From JASLDZ01 sp964235945 (GTDB taxonomy: Bacteria; Pseudomonadota; Alphaproteobacteria; Caulobacterales; Caulobacteraceae), in NCBI GenBank assembly GCA_964235945.1, contig CAXSDV010000001.1, forward strand, positions 68,832-132,831: DNA of 64,000 bases. The letters are read 5' to 3'. This document shows positions 24,050 to 32,514 of the stretch, piece after piece (the first letter of the stretch is position 1; each line of letters opens with the position of its first letter). The position numbers were made by a program, and so were the translations under genes. The notes below the pieces were generated by a model, which saw only the letters and a program-made list of their open reading frames with translations, was not told where the DNA came from and did no database searches.

Positions 24050-25018
24050 TTGACCGCCACCCCGTCCGTCCTACAGCCCCTCTACCGTCTGGCGGGCCGG
24101 CGCGTGTTCGTGGCCGGTCACCAGGGACTGGTCGGCTCGGCGCTGGTGCGGCGGCTCTCGGGTGTGTGCGAGATCATGACCGTCGACCGCACCCGGCTCG
24201 ACCTGCGTCGCCAGGCGGACGTGGAAGGCTGGATGGCGCTGCACCGGCCCGAGACGGTGATCCTGGCCGCGGCGCGCGTGGGGGGCATCCAGGCCAACGC
24301 GACGCACCCGGCGGACTTCCTGGGCGACAACCTGCTGATCGCGGCCAACATGATCGGCGCCGCCCACGCGTGCGGGGTGGGCAAGCTGCTGTTCCTCGGC
24401 TCGTCGTGCATCTATCCGCGCGACGCCGCCCAGCCCATCGCCGAGTCGGCCCTGATGACCGGCCCGCTCGAGCCCACCAACGCCGCCTACGCCCTGGCCA
24501 AGATCGCGGGGCTGGGCCTCGCCCAGGCCTACCGACGCCAGCACGGGGCGGACTTCATCTGCGCCATGCCGACCAACCTCTACGGCCCGGGCGACGATCA
24601 TGATCCCCGGTCGGGCCACGTGCTGCCCGCGCTGCTGGCGCGGGTGCACGCGGCCAAGCGCGCCGGAACGCCGGAGGTGCGCGTGTGGGGCACGGGCGCG
24701 CCCTTGCGCGAGTTCCTGCACGCCGACGACCTGGCCGACGCCTGCGTGACCTTGATGGAGCGCTACTCCGGCGAGGCCCCGGTCAACGTCGGCTCGGGCG
24801 AGGAGGTGAGCGTGCGCCACCTGGCCGCGCTGATCGCGGAGGTGGTCGGCTGGCGCGGGCGCTTCGTGTTCGATCCGACCCTGCCCGACGGCGCACCCCG
24901 CAAGCGGCTGGACACGAGCGTGATGAACGCCCTGGGCTGGCGCGCCCGGATCGGCCTGCGCGAGGGGATCGCCCACACCTACGCCGACCACCTGCGCCAC
25001 CATGCGGAAGCCGCGTGA
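24050..25018 (+). CDS. fcl: GDP-L-fucose synthase
   Basis: Epimerase-reductase that converts GDP-4-keto-6-deoxy-mannose to GDP-L-fucose with NADPH. The 322-residue extended SDR shows FVAGHQGLVGSALVRRL (cofactor loop), AARVGGIQANATHPADF, the catalytic Ser in LFLGSSCIYP and the Tyr-Lys pair in YALAKIAG. The C-terminal substrate domain includes PTNLYGPGD and REFLHADDLADA. The start is a TTG at 24050 with AGGAG at the correct distance; there is no better ATG. The stop overlaps the ATG of gmd by one base. Substrate specificity for GDP sugars is inferred from the pairing with gmd. Confidence 0.93.
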   Translation: MTATPSVLQPLYRLAGRRVFVAGHQGLVGSALVRRLSGVCEIMTVDRTRLDLRRQADVEGWMALHRPETVILAAARVGGIQANATHPADFLGDNLLIAANMIGAAHACGVGKLLFLGSSCIYPRDAAQPIAESALMTGPLEPTNAAYALAKIAGLGLAQAYRRQHGADFICAMPTNLYGPGDDHDPRSGHVLPALLARVHAAKRAGTPEVRVWGTGAPLREFLHADDLADACVTLMERYSGEAPVNVGSGEEVSVRHLAALIAEVVGWRGRFVFDPTLPDGAPRKRLDTSVMNALGWRARIGLREGIAHTYADHLRHHAEAA

Positions 25019-26097
25019 TGGCGCGCACCGCCCTCATCACCGGCGTCACCGGCCAGGACGGCGCTTGGCTGGCCTCGCTGCTCCTGGCCAAGGGCTATGT
25101 GGTCCACGGGCTCAAGCGCCGCTCCTCCTCGTTCAACACCGGGCGGGTGGACCACCTCTACGACGACCCGCGCCAGGGCCCCACGCGCTTCCACCTGCAC
25201 CACGGCGACCTGACGGACGCCACCAACCTGATTCGCGTGGTGCAGGAGACGGCGCCCGACGAGATCTACAACCTGGGGGCCCAGAGCCACGTGGCGGTGA
25301 GCTTCGAGACGCCCGAGTACACCGCCAACGCCGATGCGCTGGGCGTGCTGCGGCTGTTGGAGGCGATCCGCATCCTCGGCCTGTCGGGGCGCACGCGCTT
25401 CTACCAAGCGTCGACCTCCGAACTTTACGGCCGCGCGGCGCACAGCCCGCAAACGGAGACCACGCCCTTCCATCCGCGCAGCCCCTACGCCGCCGCCAAG
25501 CTCTACGCCTACTGGACGGTGGTGAACTACCGCGAGGCCTACGGCCTGCACGCCTCCAACGGCATACTGTTCAACCACGAGGGGCCGACCCGGGGCGAGA
25601 CCTTCGTCACCCGCAAGATCAGCCGGGCGGTGGCCGCCATCGAGGCGGGCCGGCAGGCGTGCCTCCACCTCGGCCACCTGGACGCACGGCGCGACTGGGG
25701 CCATGCGCGCGACTATGTGGAGGGGATGTGGCGCATGCTCCAGCAGGACGCGCCGGACGACTACGTGCTGGCCACGGGCGAACAGCACACGGTGCGCGAG
25801 TTCGTGGAGCGCGCCTTCGCGGTGGTCGGCCGCCGGGTGGTCTGGCGCGGCCGCGGCGTCGAGGAGACGGGGGTGGACGCGCTGACCGGCCGCACCCTCG
25901 TGCGGGTCGACCCGCGCCACCTGCGCCCCACGGAGGTCGACACCCTGCTGGGCGACGCCACCAAGGCGCGCGACCGCCTGGGCTGGCGGCCCAAGGTGAC
26001 CTTCGGCGCGCTGGTGGAGGAGATGGTGCGCGCCGACCTCGCCGAGGCGGGGCTGGCGGACGCCTCGCAACCCGCGCCCCTGCGCGCCGTCGGCTAG
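25018..26097 (+). CDS. gmd: GDP-mannose 4,6-dehydratase
   Basis: Converts GDP-D-mannose to GDP-4-keto-6-deoxy-D-mannose, the substrate of the preceding gene. The 359-residue extended SDR has ALITGVTGQDGAWLASLLL, the GDP-mannose contact region KRRSSSFNTGR, catalytic QASTSELYG with Tyr-Lys in PYAAAKLYAYW, and the family signature LFNHEGPTRGETFVTRKI. The usual residue in the NHE-x-P position is Ser, here Gly, a small change. The start overlaps the fcl stop. With fcl it makes GDP-L-fucose (or GDP-rhamnose-type intermediates) for surface polysaccharide; no glycosyltransferase is nearby. Confidence 0.95.
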   Translation: MARTALITGVTGQDGAWLASLLLAKGYVVHGLKRRSSSFNTGRVDHLYDDPRQGPTRFHLHHGDLTDATNLIRVVQETAPDEIYNLGAQSHVAVSFETPEYTANADALGVLRLLEAIRILGLSGRTRFYQASTSELYGRAAHSPQTETTPFHPRSPYAAAKLYAYWTVVNYREAYGLHASNGILFNHEGPTRGETFVTRKISRAVAAIEAGRQACLHLGHLDARRDWGHARDYVEGMWRMLQQDAPDDYVLATGEQHTVREFVERAFAVVGRRVVWRGRGVEETGVDALTGRTLVRVDPRHLRPTEVDTLLGDATKARDRLGWRPKVTFGALVEEMVRADLAEAGLADASQPAPLRAVG

Positions 26098-26852
26098 CCT
26101 TCGGGCCGGCCGGCCTCGGCGTAGGGCGGGCGGGCGATGGAGGCCTGGGCGGTGCGCAACGCCTCCGACCAGCTCTCGGACAGGGAGGTGAAGTAGCGGT
26201 CGTCGGGTTCGATGCGGTGGCGCAGTTCGGCGCACAGGGCGTCGCGCCTCACCAGGGCGAAATCCAGCGGCGCCCCCACCGCCAGGTTGGAGCGCATGGT
26301 CAGCTCGAACGAGATCAGGCCGAGCTTGAGCGCGTCGTACATTTCGGTGCGCGAAGTCACCGCCCGGTCCAGGATCGGCTTGCCGTACTTGTGTTCACCG
26401 ATCTGCAGGAAGGGCGCGTCGTCGCCGCACTCGATGAAGTTGCCCGCGCCGTAGATCATGAACAGGCGCATGGGCCCGTTCACCACCTGGCCGCCCAGCA
26501 GCAGGGTCGCGCCGAACTCGACGGAGGTGTCGGCCAGCGCCGCCCGGATGTCGCGGGTGGCCTTGGCCAGGGCGTGGCCGGCGAACTGGGCGACGCGGAA
26601 CATGGTGGTCTGCTGGCCCAGGGTCTCGATCAGCCCGCTCTCGGGACTGAGCAGCCCTTCCTGCATCAGACTCAACGCCGATTGGGTGACCGACAGGCTT
26701 CCCGCCGAGGCGATGGCGATGACGTGGTGCCCCGCCTCCTCGTGGACGGTCAGCTTGCGGAAGGTGGAGATGTTGTCGACCCCCGCATTGGTGCGCGTGT
26801 CGGCGATCATCACCAGCCCGTCCTCGACGAGCAGGCCGCAGCAGTAGGTCAT
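26094..26852 (-). CDS. proteasome-like protease Anbu
   Basis: Anbu (also called BPH, beta-proteobacterial proteasome homologue) is an Ntn-hydrolase-fold relative of proteasome beta subunits. The 252-residue protein starts MTYCCGLLVEDGLVMIADTR. Removal of Met would expose Thr2 as the nucleophile, and the family DTRTNAGVDNIS motif follows directly. The body has the glycine-rich ASAGSLSVTQSAL and LLLGGQ strands. It is the last gene of the set with transglutaminase, alpha-E and ATP-grasp genes. It lies 55 bases after the transglutaminase gene and overlaps the gmd stop tail to tail by four bases. Substrates are unknown. Confidence 0.94.
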   Translation of the reverse strand: MTYCCGLLVEDGLVMIADTRTNAGVDNISTFRKLTVHEEAGHHVIAIASAGSLSVTQSALSLMQEGLLSPESGLIETLGQQTTMFRVAQFAGHALAKATRDIRAALADTSVEFGATLLLGGQVVNGPMRLFMIYGAGNFIECGDDAPFLQIGEHKYGKPILDRAVTSRTEMYDALKLGLISFELTMRSNLAVGAPLDFALVRRDALCAELRHRIEPDDRYFTSLSESWSEALRTAQASIARPPYAEAGRPEG

Positions 26853-26907
26853 GGACGGTCCCCGGAGCGCGCGGTCAACGTTTGCGGGCGGGGATGGTTC
26901 GCGGGGC

Positions 26908-27786
26908 TCACGACCCGCCCTGGCTTTGGTTCTGGGTCTGGCCCTGGCCCTGGCCCTGGCCCTGGGACGGCGGGGCGCGCTGCACCTCCGCCACGTTCAA
27001 GCGCACATCCATGACCTCGCCCGCGCCGCCCGTGCGCGCGCCGCGGACGGGCGCGGCGGCCAGGTAGTCGGGCCCGGCCGCGACGCGCAGGTAGGCGTCC
27101 GTGGGGCAGGTGCGGTTGGCGGCGTCGAACCCGACCCAGCCCAGGCCGTCCACATGCGCCTCCGCCCAGGCGTGGGCGGCGTCCTGGTCGGTCAGGCCGT
27201 CCTGGCGCACGAGGTGGCCGGACACGTAGCGCGCGGGCGCGCCGAGCCGGCGCGCCGCGGCGATGAACACGTGGGTCATGTCCTGGCAGACGCCGTGGCC
27301 CAGCTCCAGCGCCTGGGCGGCGGTGGTGAGGGTGCCCGTGCGCCCCGTCTCGAAGCGCACGCGCTCGGCCACCAGGTGCATGAGCGCGTGCAACCGGCCG
27401 AGCGGGTCGCCCGTGCGGGCCTGGGCGTCGGCCGCCAACGCCGCCAGCGCCGGAACGGGCTCGGTCAGCGGCGTGTCGCGCAGGTAGACCTCCGGCGGGA
27501 AGCGCTCGGGCGCGCCGCGCAGCATGCCCGCCACATCCTCCACCTCCGCCTCGCCCTCGACGGAGATGCGCACCCGATCCACCGGCCGGGCCAGGTAGAA
27601 AAGGTGGCTGAGATTGCCGAAACCGTCCTCGCCGCCGCGCAGACGGCCGTCGGCGTCCACCTGCACGCGCCAGCGGCCCACCTGCTGGCCGTCGTGATCG
27701 CGCGGGGTGACGCGCAGGAGTTGGACCACCGCCCTCGGCGCCCGCTCGTAGGCGTAGGTCGTCTCGAAGCCCACCCGGATGCGCAA
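26908..27786 (-). CDS. bacterial transglutaminase-like cysteine protease
   Basis: A 292-residue protein with an N-terminal transglutaminase-associated domain (RIRVGFETTYAYERAPRAVV) and a transglutaminase-like core. The Cys-His-Asp triad is visible: Cys in ELGHGVCQDMTHVF, His in DAAHAWAEAHVD and Asp in GWVGFDAANR. Such enzymes in Anbu-linked clusters are probably peptidases or amide-forming enzymes rather than true transglutaminases. The start is inferred at the TTG at 27786, with a GAGGGGG ribosome binding site about nine bases upstream and the family sequence beginning right there. The C-terminus is a Gln/Gly repeat tail encoded by a six-base DNA repeat. Confidence 0.9.
   Translation of the reverse strand: MRIRVGFETTYAYERAPRAVVQLLRVTPRDHDGQQVGRWRVQVDADGRLRGGEDGFGNLSHLFYLARPVDRVRISVEGEAEVEDVAGMLRGAPERFPPEVYLRDTPLTEPVPALAALAADAQARTGDPLGRLHALMHLVAERVRFETGRTGTLTTAAQALELGHGVCQDMTHVFIAAARRLGAPARYVSGHLVRQDGLTDQDAAHAWAEAHVDGLGWVGFDAANRTCPTDAYLRVAAGPDYLAAAPVRGARTGGAGEVMDVRLNVAEVQRAPPSQGQGQGQGQTQNQSQGGS
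26941..26964 (+). repeat. (GCCCTG)4 hexanucleotide repeat in coding sequence
   Basis: Four perfect copies of GCCCTG lie inside the 3' end of the transglutaminase gene. On the minus strand each encodes Gln-Gly. As a multiple of three, copy-number change by slippage would lengthen or shorten the tail without a frameshift. Confidence 0.85.
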
Positions 27787-27799
27787 GGTCGCCGCCCCC

Positions 27800-28741
27800 T
27801 CAGCCCAGGTACTGTTCGGCGATGGCCCCGCCCAGCCGCGCATTGTCGGCCAGGAGCTCGCCGATGAACTCGTGCAGGCCGGAGGCGAACACCTCCTCCA
27901 TCCGCGCCGTCCTGATGCGGCGGTGGGTGGCGGCGGCCTGGCGCTGGCTGGATCCGCTGCGGCCGTAGTCGGCGGCCAGGGCGTCCAGGTTGCTGACGAT
28001 CACCTCGTAACAGCTCGCCACCGAGCGCGGCAGCTGGCGGTTGAGCAGCAAGAGGTCCGCCACCAGCCAGGGCCGCACCTCCTCGCGGTACACCCAACGA
28101 TAGGCGGTCAGCGCCGAAACCTCGCGCAGGAGGGTCGACCACTGGAAGTAGTCGAGCCCGCCGCCCACCGGCTCGCGGTCGGGCAGCAAGAGGTGGTACT
28201 TCACGTCCAAGAGTCGCGCGGTGTTGTCCGCCCGCTCCACCATCGTACCCAGGCGCAGGAAGTAGTAGGCGTCGTTCCTGAGCATGGTGCGCGCGGCGGA
28301 CCCGTCGAAGGTCAGCGACACGTGCTTGGCCCATTCGAGGAAGCGCGAGAACGCCTCGGCCCCCATGGAGGCGTCCAAGCCCTGGAGCTCGTTCCAGGCG
28401 CTGTTGATCTCCTCCCAGGTGGTGGCGGTGAGCGCGGTGCGGACCGCCCGGGCGTTGGCGCGCGCGTTGTCCAGGCAGGAGACGATCGACGAGGGGTTGT
28501 CGCGGTCGAAGGCGATGAAGTCGCGCACCGCCGCCTCCGTGGGCTCGCGACCGCCCGCGGCGAAGGTGTCCACGAGGTCGGCGGCCTGCAGGGCGCTCGT
28601 CCACTCCGACCCGTCCTCGCCCGAATAGCTGGACGGCAGCGCCGCCAGCCGCGTGGCGGCGTCCAGCACGCGCGCGTTGAAGTCGGCGCGCTCCACGTAG
28701 CGCGCGGCCCAGTAGAGGTTGTCGGCGGTGCGCGCGAGCAT
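27800..28741 (-). CDS. alpha-E domain protein
   Basis: A 313-residue all-alpha protein of the alpha-E family, typified by conserved glutamates and the start MLARTADNLYWAARYVERAD. It ends LRRSVASCYEVI-like helices and a VFASGLHEFIGELLADN segment. It has no membrane helix. Alpha-E proteins are found next to circularly permuted ATP-grasp proteins and transglutaminases and are thought to act with them in peptide formation or modification; the biochemical role is not established. The ATG at 28741 has no competing start. It lies 27 bases after the ATP-grasp gene and 13 bases before the transglutaminase gene. Confidence 0.93.
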   Translation of the reverse strand: MLARTADNLYWAARYVERADFNARVLDAATRLAALPSSYSGEDGSEWTSALQAADLVDTFAAGGREPTEAAVRDFIAFDRDNPSSIVSCLDNARANARAVRTALTATTWEEINSAWNELQGLDASMGAEAFSRFLEWAKHVSLTFDGSAARTMLRNDAYYFLRLGTMVERADNTARLLDVKYHLLLPDREPVGGGLDYFQWSTLLREVSALTAYRWVYREEVRPWLVADLLLLNRQLPRSVASCYEVIVSNLDALAADYGRSGSSQRQAAATHRRIRTARMEEVFASGLHEFIGELLADNARLGGAIAEQYLG

Positions 28742-28768
28742 CAGCGGCGTTCCCGGGGCGGGCGGCGG

Positions 28769-30196
28769 TCACTCATCGAGCACCCAGGTGTCCTTGGTCC
28801 CGCCGCCCTGGCTGGAGTTGACCACCAGCGAACCCTCGTTCAGCGCCACGCGCGTCAGCCCGCCGGGGGTGATGCGCGCACCCTCCGCCCCGGTCAGCAC
28901 GTAGGGGCGCAGGTCGACGTGGCGCGGGGCCAGCCCCTGCTCGACGAAGGTCGGGCAGGTGGAGAGCGCCAGGGTCGGCTGGGCGATGTAGGCCTCCGGG
29001 TGCGCGGTGAGCTTGGCGCGGAACGCCTCGATCTCGGCCGACGAGGCGGTGGGCCCCACCAGCATGCCGTAGCCTCCCGAGCCCGCGCACTCCTTCACCA
29101 CGAGTTCGGGCAAGCGGTCCAGCACCTCGGCCAGGGCGCCCGGCTCGCGGCAGCGCCAGGTGGGAACGTTCTGAAGGATGGGCTCCTCGCCCGTGTAGAA
29201 ACGCACGAGGTCGCCCATGTAGCTGTATACGGCCTTGTCGTCGGCCACGCCGGTGCCGGGGGCGTTGGCCAGGGTGAGGTTGCCGGCGGCGTAGGCGGCG
29301 GTCAGCCCGGGCACGCCCAGCGACGAGTCGGGCCGGAACACCAAAGGGTCGAGATAGTCGTCGTCCAGCCGGCGGTAGATCACGTCCACGCGCTTGGGGC
29401 CGTCGGTGGTGCGCATGTAGACCACCGCGTCGTCCACGAAGAGGTCCTCGCCCTCCACGAGCTCCACTCCCAACTTGTCGGCCAGGAACGAGTGCTCGTA
29501 ATAGGCCGAGTTGTATCGACCGGGGGTGAGCAGCACCACGGTCGGGTCGCCGTCGCCCCGCTCGGGCGCGACCGAGCGCAGGCATTGCAGCAGGGTGTCG
29601 GTGTAGGTCTCCACCGGCGCCACGCGGTGGCGGGCGAACAGCTCGGGGAACAGGCGCAGCATGGCCTCGCGGTTCTCCAGCATGTAGCTCACGCCGGACG
29701 GGGTGCGGGCGTTGTCCTCCAGCACGTAGAAGTCGCGCTCGCCCGTACGCACGAGGTCCACCCCCGCGAGGTGGACGTACACGCCGTGGGGCGGCCTGAC
29801 GTGGGCGGTCTCGGGGCGGAACTGCGGGTTGCGCAGCACGAGGTCGGCGGGGATCACGCCGGCGCGCACGCACTCGCGCGCGCCGTACACGTCGGCCAGA
29901 AAGGTGTTGAGCACGCCCACGCGCTGGACGAGGCCGCGCTCAAGGTGCGCCCACTCGGCCGCGTCGATCACCCGCGGCACGATGTCGAAGGGGATCAACC
30001 GCTCGACCGCGTCCGCCTCGCCGTAGACGGCGAAGGTGATGCCCAGTCGCCGGAAGAACAGTTCCGCCTGGCGGCGGCGGGTGGCCAGGAGCTGGGGCGG
30101 GGTGGCGTCCAACCAGGCGTGCAGGCGGTCATAGGGTGCGCGCACCGCCTGCGAGGCGGCGAGCGGCCCCTCCCCCGTCATCTCGTCGAACACCAT
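28769..30196 (-). CDS. circularly permuted ATP-grasp protein
   Basis: A 475-residue cytoplasmic enzyme of the circularly permuted ATP-grasp type 2 group, predicted to form peptide or amide bonds with ATP. Visible landmarks are the AGVDLVRTGERDFYVLEDN region with acidic metal ligands, PSGVSYMLENRE, the LTPGRYNSAYYEH segment, and the late GSGGYGMLVG loop followed by LDLRPYVLTG-like strands (HVDLRPYVLTGAEG). It ends VVNSSQGGGTKDTWVLDE, typical of the family. First gene of the Anbu operon. The ATG at 30196 is used, though an internal ATG five codons later is possible. Confidence 0.94.
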   Translation of the reverse strand: MVFDEMTGEGPLAASQAVRAPYDRLHAWLDATPPQLLATRRRQAELFFRRLGITFAVYGEADAVERLIPFDIVPRVIDAAEWAHLERGLVQRVGVLNTFLADVYGARECVRAGVIPADLVLRNPQFRPETAHVRPPHGVYVHLAGVDLVRTGERDFYVLEDNARTPSGVSYMLENREAMLRLFPELFARHRVAPVETYTDTLLQCLRSVAPERGDGDPTVVLLTPGRYNSAYYEHSFLADKLGVELVEGEDLFVDDAVVYMRTTDGPKRVDVIYRRLDDDYLDPLVFRPDSSLGVPGLTAAYAAGNLTLANAPGTGVADDKAVYSYMGDLVRFYTGEEPILQNVPTWRCREPGALAEVLDRLPELVVKECAGSGGYGMLVGPTASSAEIEAFRAKLTAHPEAYIAQPTLALSTCPTFVEQGLAPRHVDLRPYVLTGAEGARITPGGLTRVALNEGSLVVNSSQGGGTKDTWVLDE

Positions 30197-30305
30197 GCCG
30201 GCGCGGGCTTTCCTGAGAACAGCTGAACCGTAAGCCGGTCGTGAAGTTTGACGTTCCGTCCGGTCGCCGTGGCGTCGGCGCCTTGCTCCAGACGCCGCGC
30301 GACCG

Positions 30306-30332
30306 GGCGCCGCTGCCGCGTTAGGCGGCGCC
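30306..30332 (-). terminator. hairpin after virB11
   Basis: GGCGCCGC (30306-30313) and GCGGCGCC (30325-30332) form a perfect eight-base stem nine bases after the virB11 stop. No T-run follows on the minus strand, so it is only a candidate end of the vir operon. Confidence 0.3.
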
Positions 30333-30340
30333 GCCCGCCT

Positions 30341-31366
30341 TCAGCCGCGGGCCGTCGGGCTCTTGGCGGCGGCGGAGCGTTCGTTCAGCGCCACCTCCGT
30401 CACCGCGCGGCGGCCGTCCACGCGGCTGAGCTGCACCGCCACGTCCACGACGCCGCCGACGTACTCCACGATCTCGGCGCGCCCGAGGTTCGCCCCGGAC
30501 TGCAGCACCATCAGCGCGATCTGCTCCACCGCCGCGCGCGGATTGTCGGCGTGGACGGTGGTGATGGAGCCCGGATGGCCGGAGTTGACCGCCCGCAGGA
30601 AGCTGTAGGCCTCGCGCCCGCGCAGCTCTCCCAGGATGATGCGGTCGGGCCGCAGGCGCAGGGAGGCCTGCAGCAGGTCCTCGGCGGTGACGCTGGCTTC
30701 GCCCAGCACGCCGCGCGCGGCGATCAGGCCCACGGCGTTGGGGTGCTCCAGCCGCACCTCCGGCGTGTCCTCGATCACCACCAGCCGCTCCTCGCGGGGC
30801 ACCTCCTTCATCAGGGCGTTGAGGAAGGTGGTCTTGCCCGTGGAGGTGCCGCCCGAGACGATCACGTTCTTCCGGGCGCGCACCGCCGTGCGCAGGAACT
30901 CGGCGATGCGGTTCTCGTCCAGCAGGGACCGCAGGTCGCGGTCCACGTCGGAGCGGCCGGCGAGATCGACGCTCCTCACGCGATCGAACCCGCCCGCCTC
31001 GTCGTAGTCGTCCAGGCTGAGGTCGCTCACCACCTGCTTGCGGATGGCCATCACCATGGGACCGCGGGTGGCGGGCGGGGCCACGATCTGCACGCGCGCG
31101 CCGCCGGGCAGGGTGGCGGCCAGCAACGGGTTCTCGCGGTTGACGCCCTGGTGGGCCGCCGCCGCGATCTGCCCCGCCAGGCGCCAGAGCGCGGTCTCGG
31201 TCAGCTCGGGCGCGGCGTGGCGCTCGGCGGGGCTCCCCAGGGTCTCGACCCACACCTCCCCGGGCGCGTTGACCAGGATGTCGGTCACGTCCGGCTGCTC
31301 CAGCCAGCGCTGGAGCGGGCGCAGGTAGGCGTCGAGGTAGACGCGCTCCACGGGCTGGGCGCTCAC
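30341..31366 (-). CDS. virB11: type IV secretion ATPase VirB11
   Basis: Hexameric ATPase at the cytoplasmic base of the VirB channel that switches between pilus assembly and substrate export. The 341-residue protein has an N-terminal domain (TDILVNAPGEVWVE) and a RecA-like domain. Its Walker A is VSGGTSTGKTTFLNAL near residue 175. The acidic motif VVIEDTPEVR, the LRLRPDRIILGELRG Walker B region and the GHPGSITTVHAD His box follow. A GTG start at 31366 overlaps the virB10 stop. It is the last gene of the operon. Nothing looks degenerate. Confidence 0.96.
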   Translation of the reverse strand: MSAQPVERVYLDAYLRPLQRWLEQPDVTDILVNAPGEVWVETLGSPAERHAAPELTETALWRLAGQIAAAAHQGVNRENPLLAATLPGGARVQIVAPPATRGPMVMAIRKQVVSDLSLDDYDEAGGFDRVRSVDLAGRSDVDRDLRSLLDENRIAEFLRTAVRARKNVIVSGGTSTGKTTFLNALMKEVPREERLVVIEDTPEVRLEHPNAVGLIAARGVLGEASVTAEDLLQASLRLRPDRIILGELRGREAYSFLRAVNSGHPGSITTVHADNPRAAVEQIALMVLQSGANLGRAEIVEYVGGVVDVAVQLSRVDGRRAVTEVALNERSAAAKSPTARG

Positions 31367-32514
31367 GGCGCGGCGTCCTCCACCGGCGAGAAGTCCAGGT
31401 CGCGCGCCACGAACACGCGGATGGGCGTGCCCTGCGCCACCTTGATGGTCGGCGAGATGTTGCCGGGCGTGAACGCGCTGGCCGCCCCCGCCAGGGAGCT
31501 CGCGTCCGACGAGGAGCCGATCACCACCTGGGTGGAGTTGCCGTTGGTCAGCGCCGCCTGGCCGAGGCTTATGGCCGAGAGCAGGGCCGCACCGCTGAAG
31601 CGCTCGAAGAAGTGGCGGTCGACCTTGCCCGCCAGCCCCGCGCGGCCGAGCTCGTCCGCCCCGTTGGAGCCGATCTGGATGGAGGCCCCGTCCGGGCGCA
31701 GCACGCGGGTCCAGATCACGAAGGCGCGCGACGCCCCCTGGGCCACGCCGCTCCTGTACTGGCCGATCAGCCGACTGCCGCGGGGGATCAGCACGGTGGA
31801 GCCGTCGAAACTCCTCACATCGCGGCTGACCACCGCGCGGGTGAAGCCCGGCAGGTCGGAGTTGAGCGCGGTCTCCAGCACGGCGGGGATCACCGCGCCC
31901 TGGGCCACCACCGAGGACTTGCCGCGCAGCATGACGGCGCGCGAGCGGTCGGCCTCGGCGGTGGTCACGCGGGCGCTGAACTGCTCGTCGCCGTTCAGAC
32001 CGCCTCCCGCCCTGCCCGCGGCGGCCGTGGCGGCGGTCTTGGCGCTGTCGCCGCCGAAGTCGACCACCAGCGAGGGGGCGCGGCGCCGCTGCGCTTCGGG
32101 ATCGACCGGCGGGGTCGCGGGGGCGGCGGGCGGCGGCGAGGCCGCGATCAGCGGAACCGGCGTCGGCGTCACGACCGCGGGCGCGGAAACCGGCGCAGGG
32201 GGCGGCGGAAGCGGCGCGGGGTTGCGCGCCGCCGCCTCCAGCGCCTGCAGATCCGCAGGCGGCGCGGCGTCGACCGACGTCGTGGAGGAGGAGGCCGTCT
32301 CGGTCGCGGCGGCGCCGCGCACCTCCTTGGGCGGCCCGGGGCGGTGGCTCGACAGCCAGAAGAACACGAGCAGCCCCAGCAGCAGGGCGCCGCCGCCCAC
32401 CAGCCAGGGAGGCGAGGAGGCGGACGCAGAGGCCACCTCCGGGCGCAGCGCCCCGGCCGAGTCGACGGCGGGGGCGTCGTCGCTGGGGGCGGGGCGGGGA
32501 TCGAGGTCGCTCAC
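31363..32514 (-). CDS. virB10: type IV secretion channel protein VirB10
   Basis: Inner-membrane-anchored protein that spans the periplasm and forms the outer-membrane pore with VirB9. The 383-residue protein has a cytoplasmic N-terminus, one transmembrane helix at about 37-55 (WLVGGGALLLGLLVFFW), a long Pro/Ala-rich periplasmic linker, and the C-terminal TrbI/VirB10 beta-barrel domain. Landmarks there are AVIPAVLETALNSDLPG, STVLIPRGSRLIGQY and GTPIRVFVARDLDF. A GTG start at 32514 overlaps the virB9 stop, and its own stop overlaps the virB11 start. Confidence 0.96.
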   Translation of the reverse strand: MSDLDPRPAPSDDAPAVDSAGALRPEVASASASSPPWLVGGGALLLGLLVFFWLSSHRPGPPKEVRGAAATETASSSTTSVDAAPPADLQALEAAARNPAPLPPPPAPVSAPAVVTPTPVPLIAASPPPAAPATPPVDPEAQRRRAPSLVVDFGGDSAKTAATAAAGRAGGGLNGDEQFSARVTTAEADRSRAVMLRGKSSVVAQGAVIPAVLETALNSDLPGFTRAVVSRDVRSFDGSTVLIPRGSRLIGQYRSGVAQGASRAFVIWTRVLRPDGASIQIGSNGADELGRAGLAGKVDRHFFERFSGAALLSAISLGQAALTNGNSTQVVIGSSSDASSLAGAASAFTPGNISPTIKVAQGTPIRVFVARDLDFSPVEDAAP

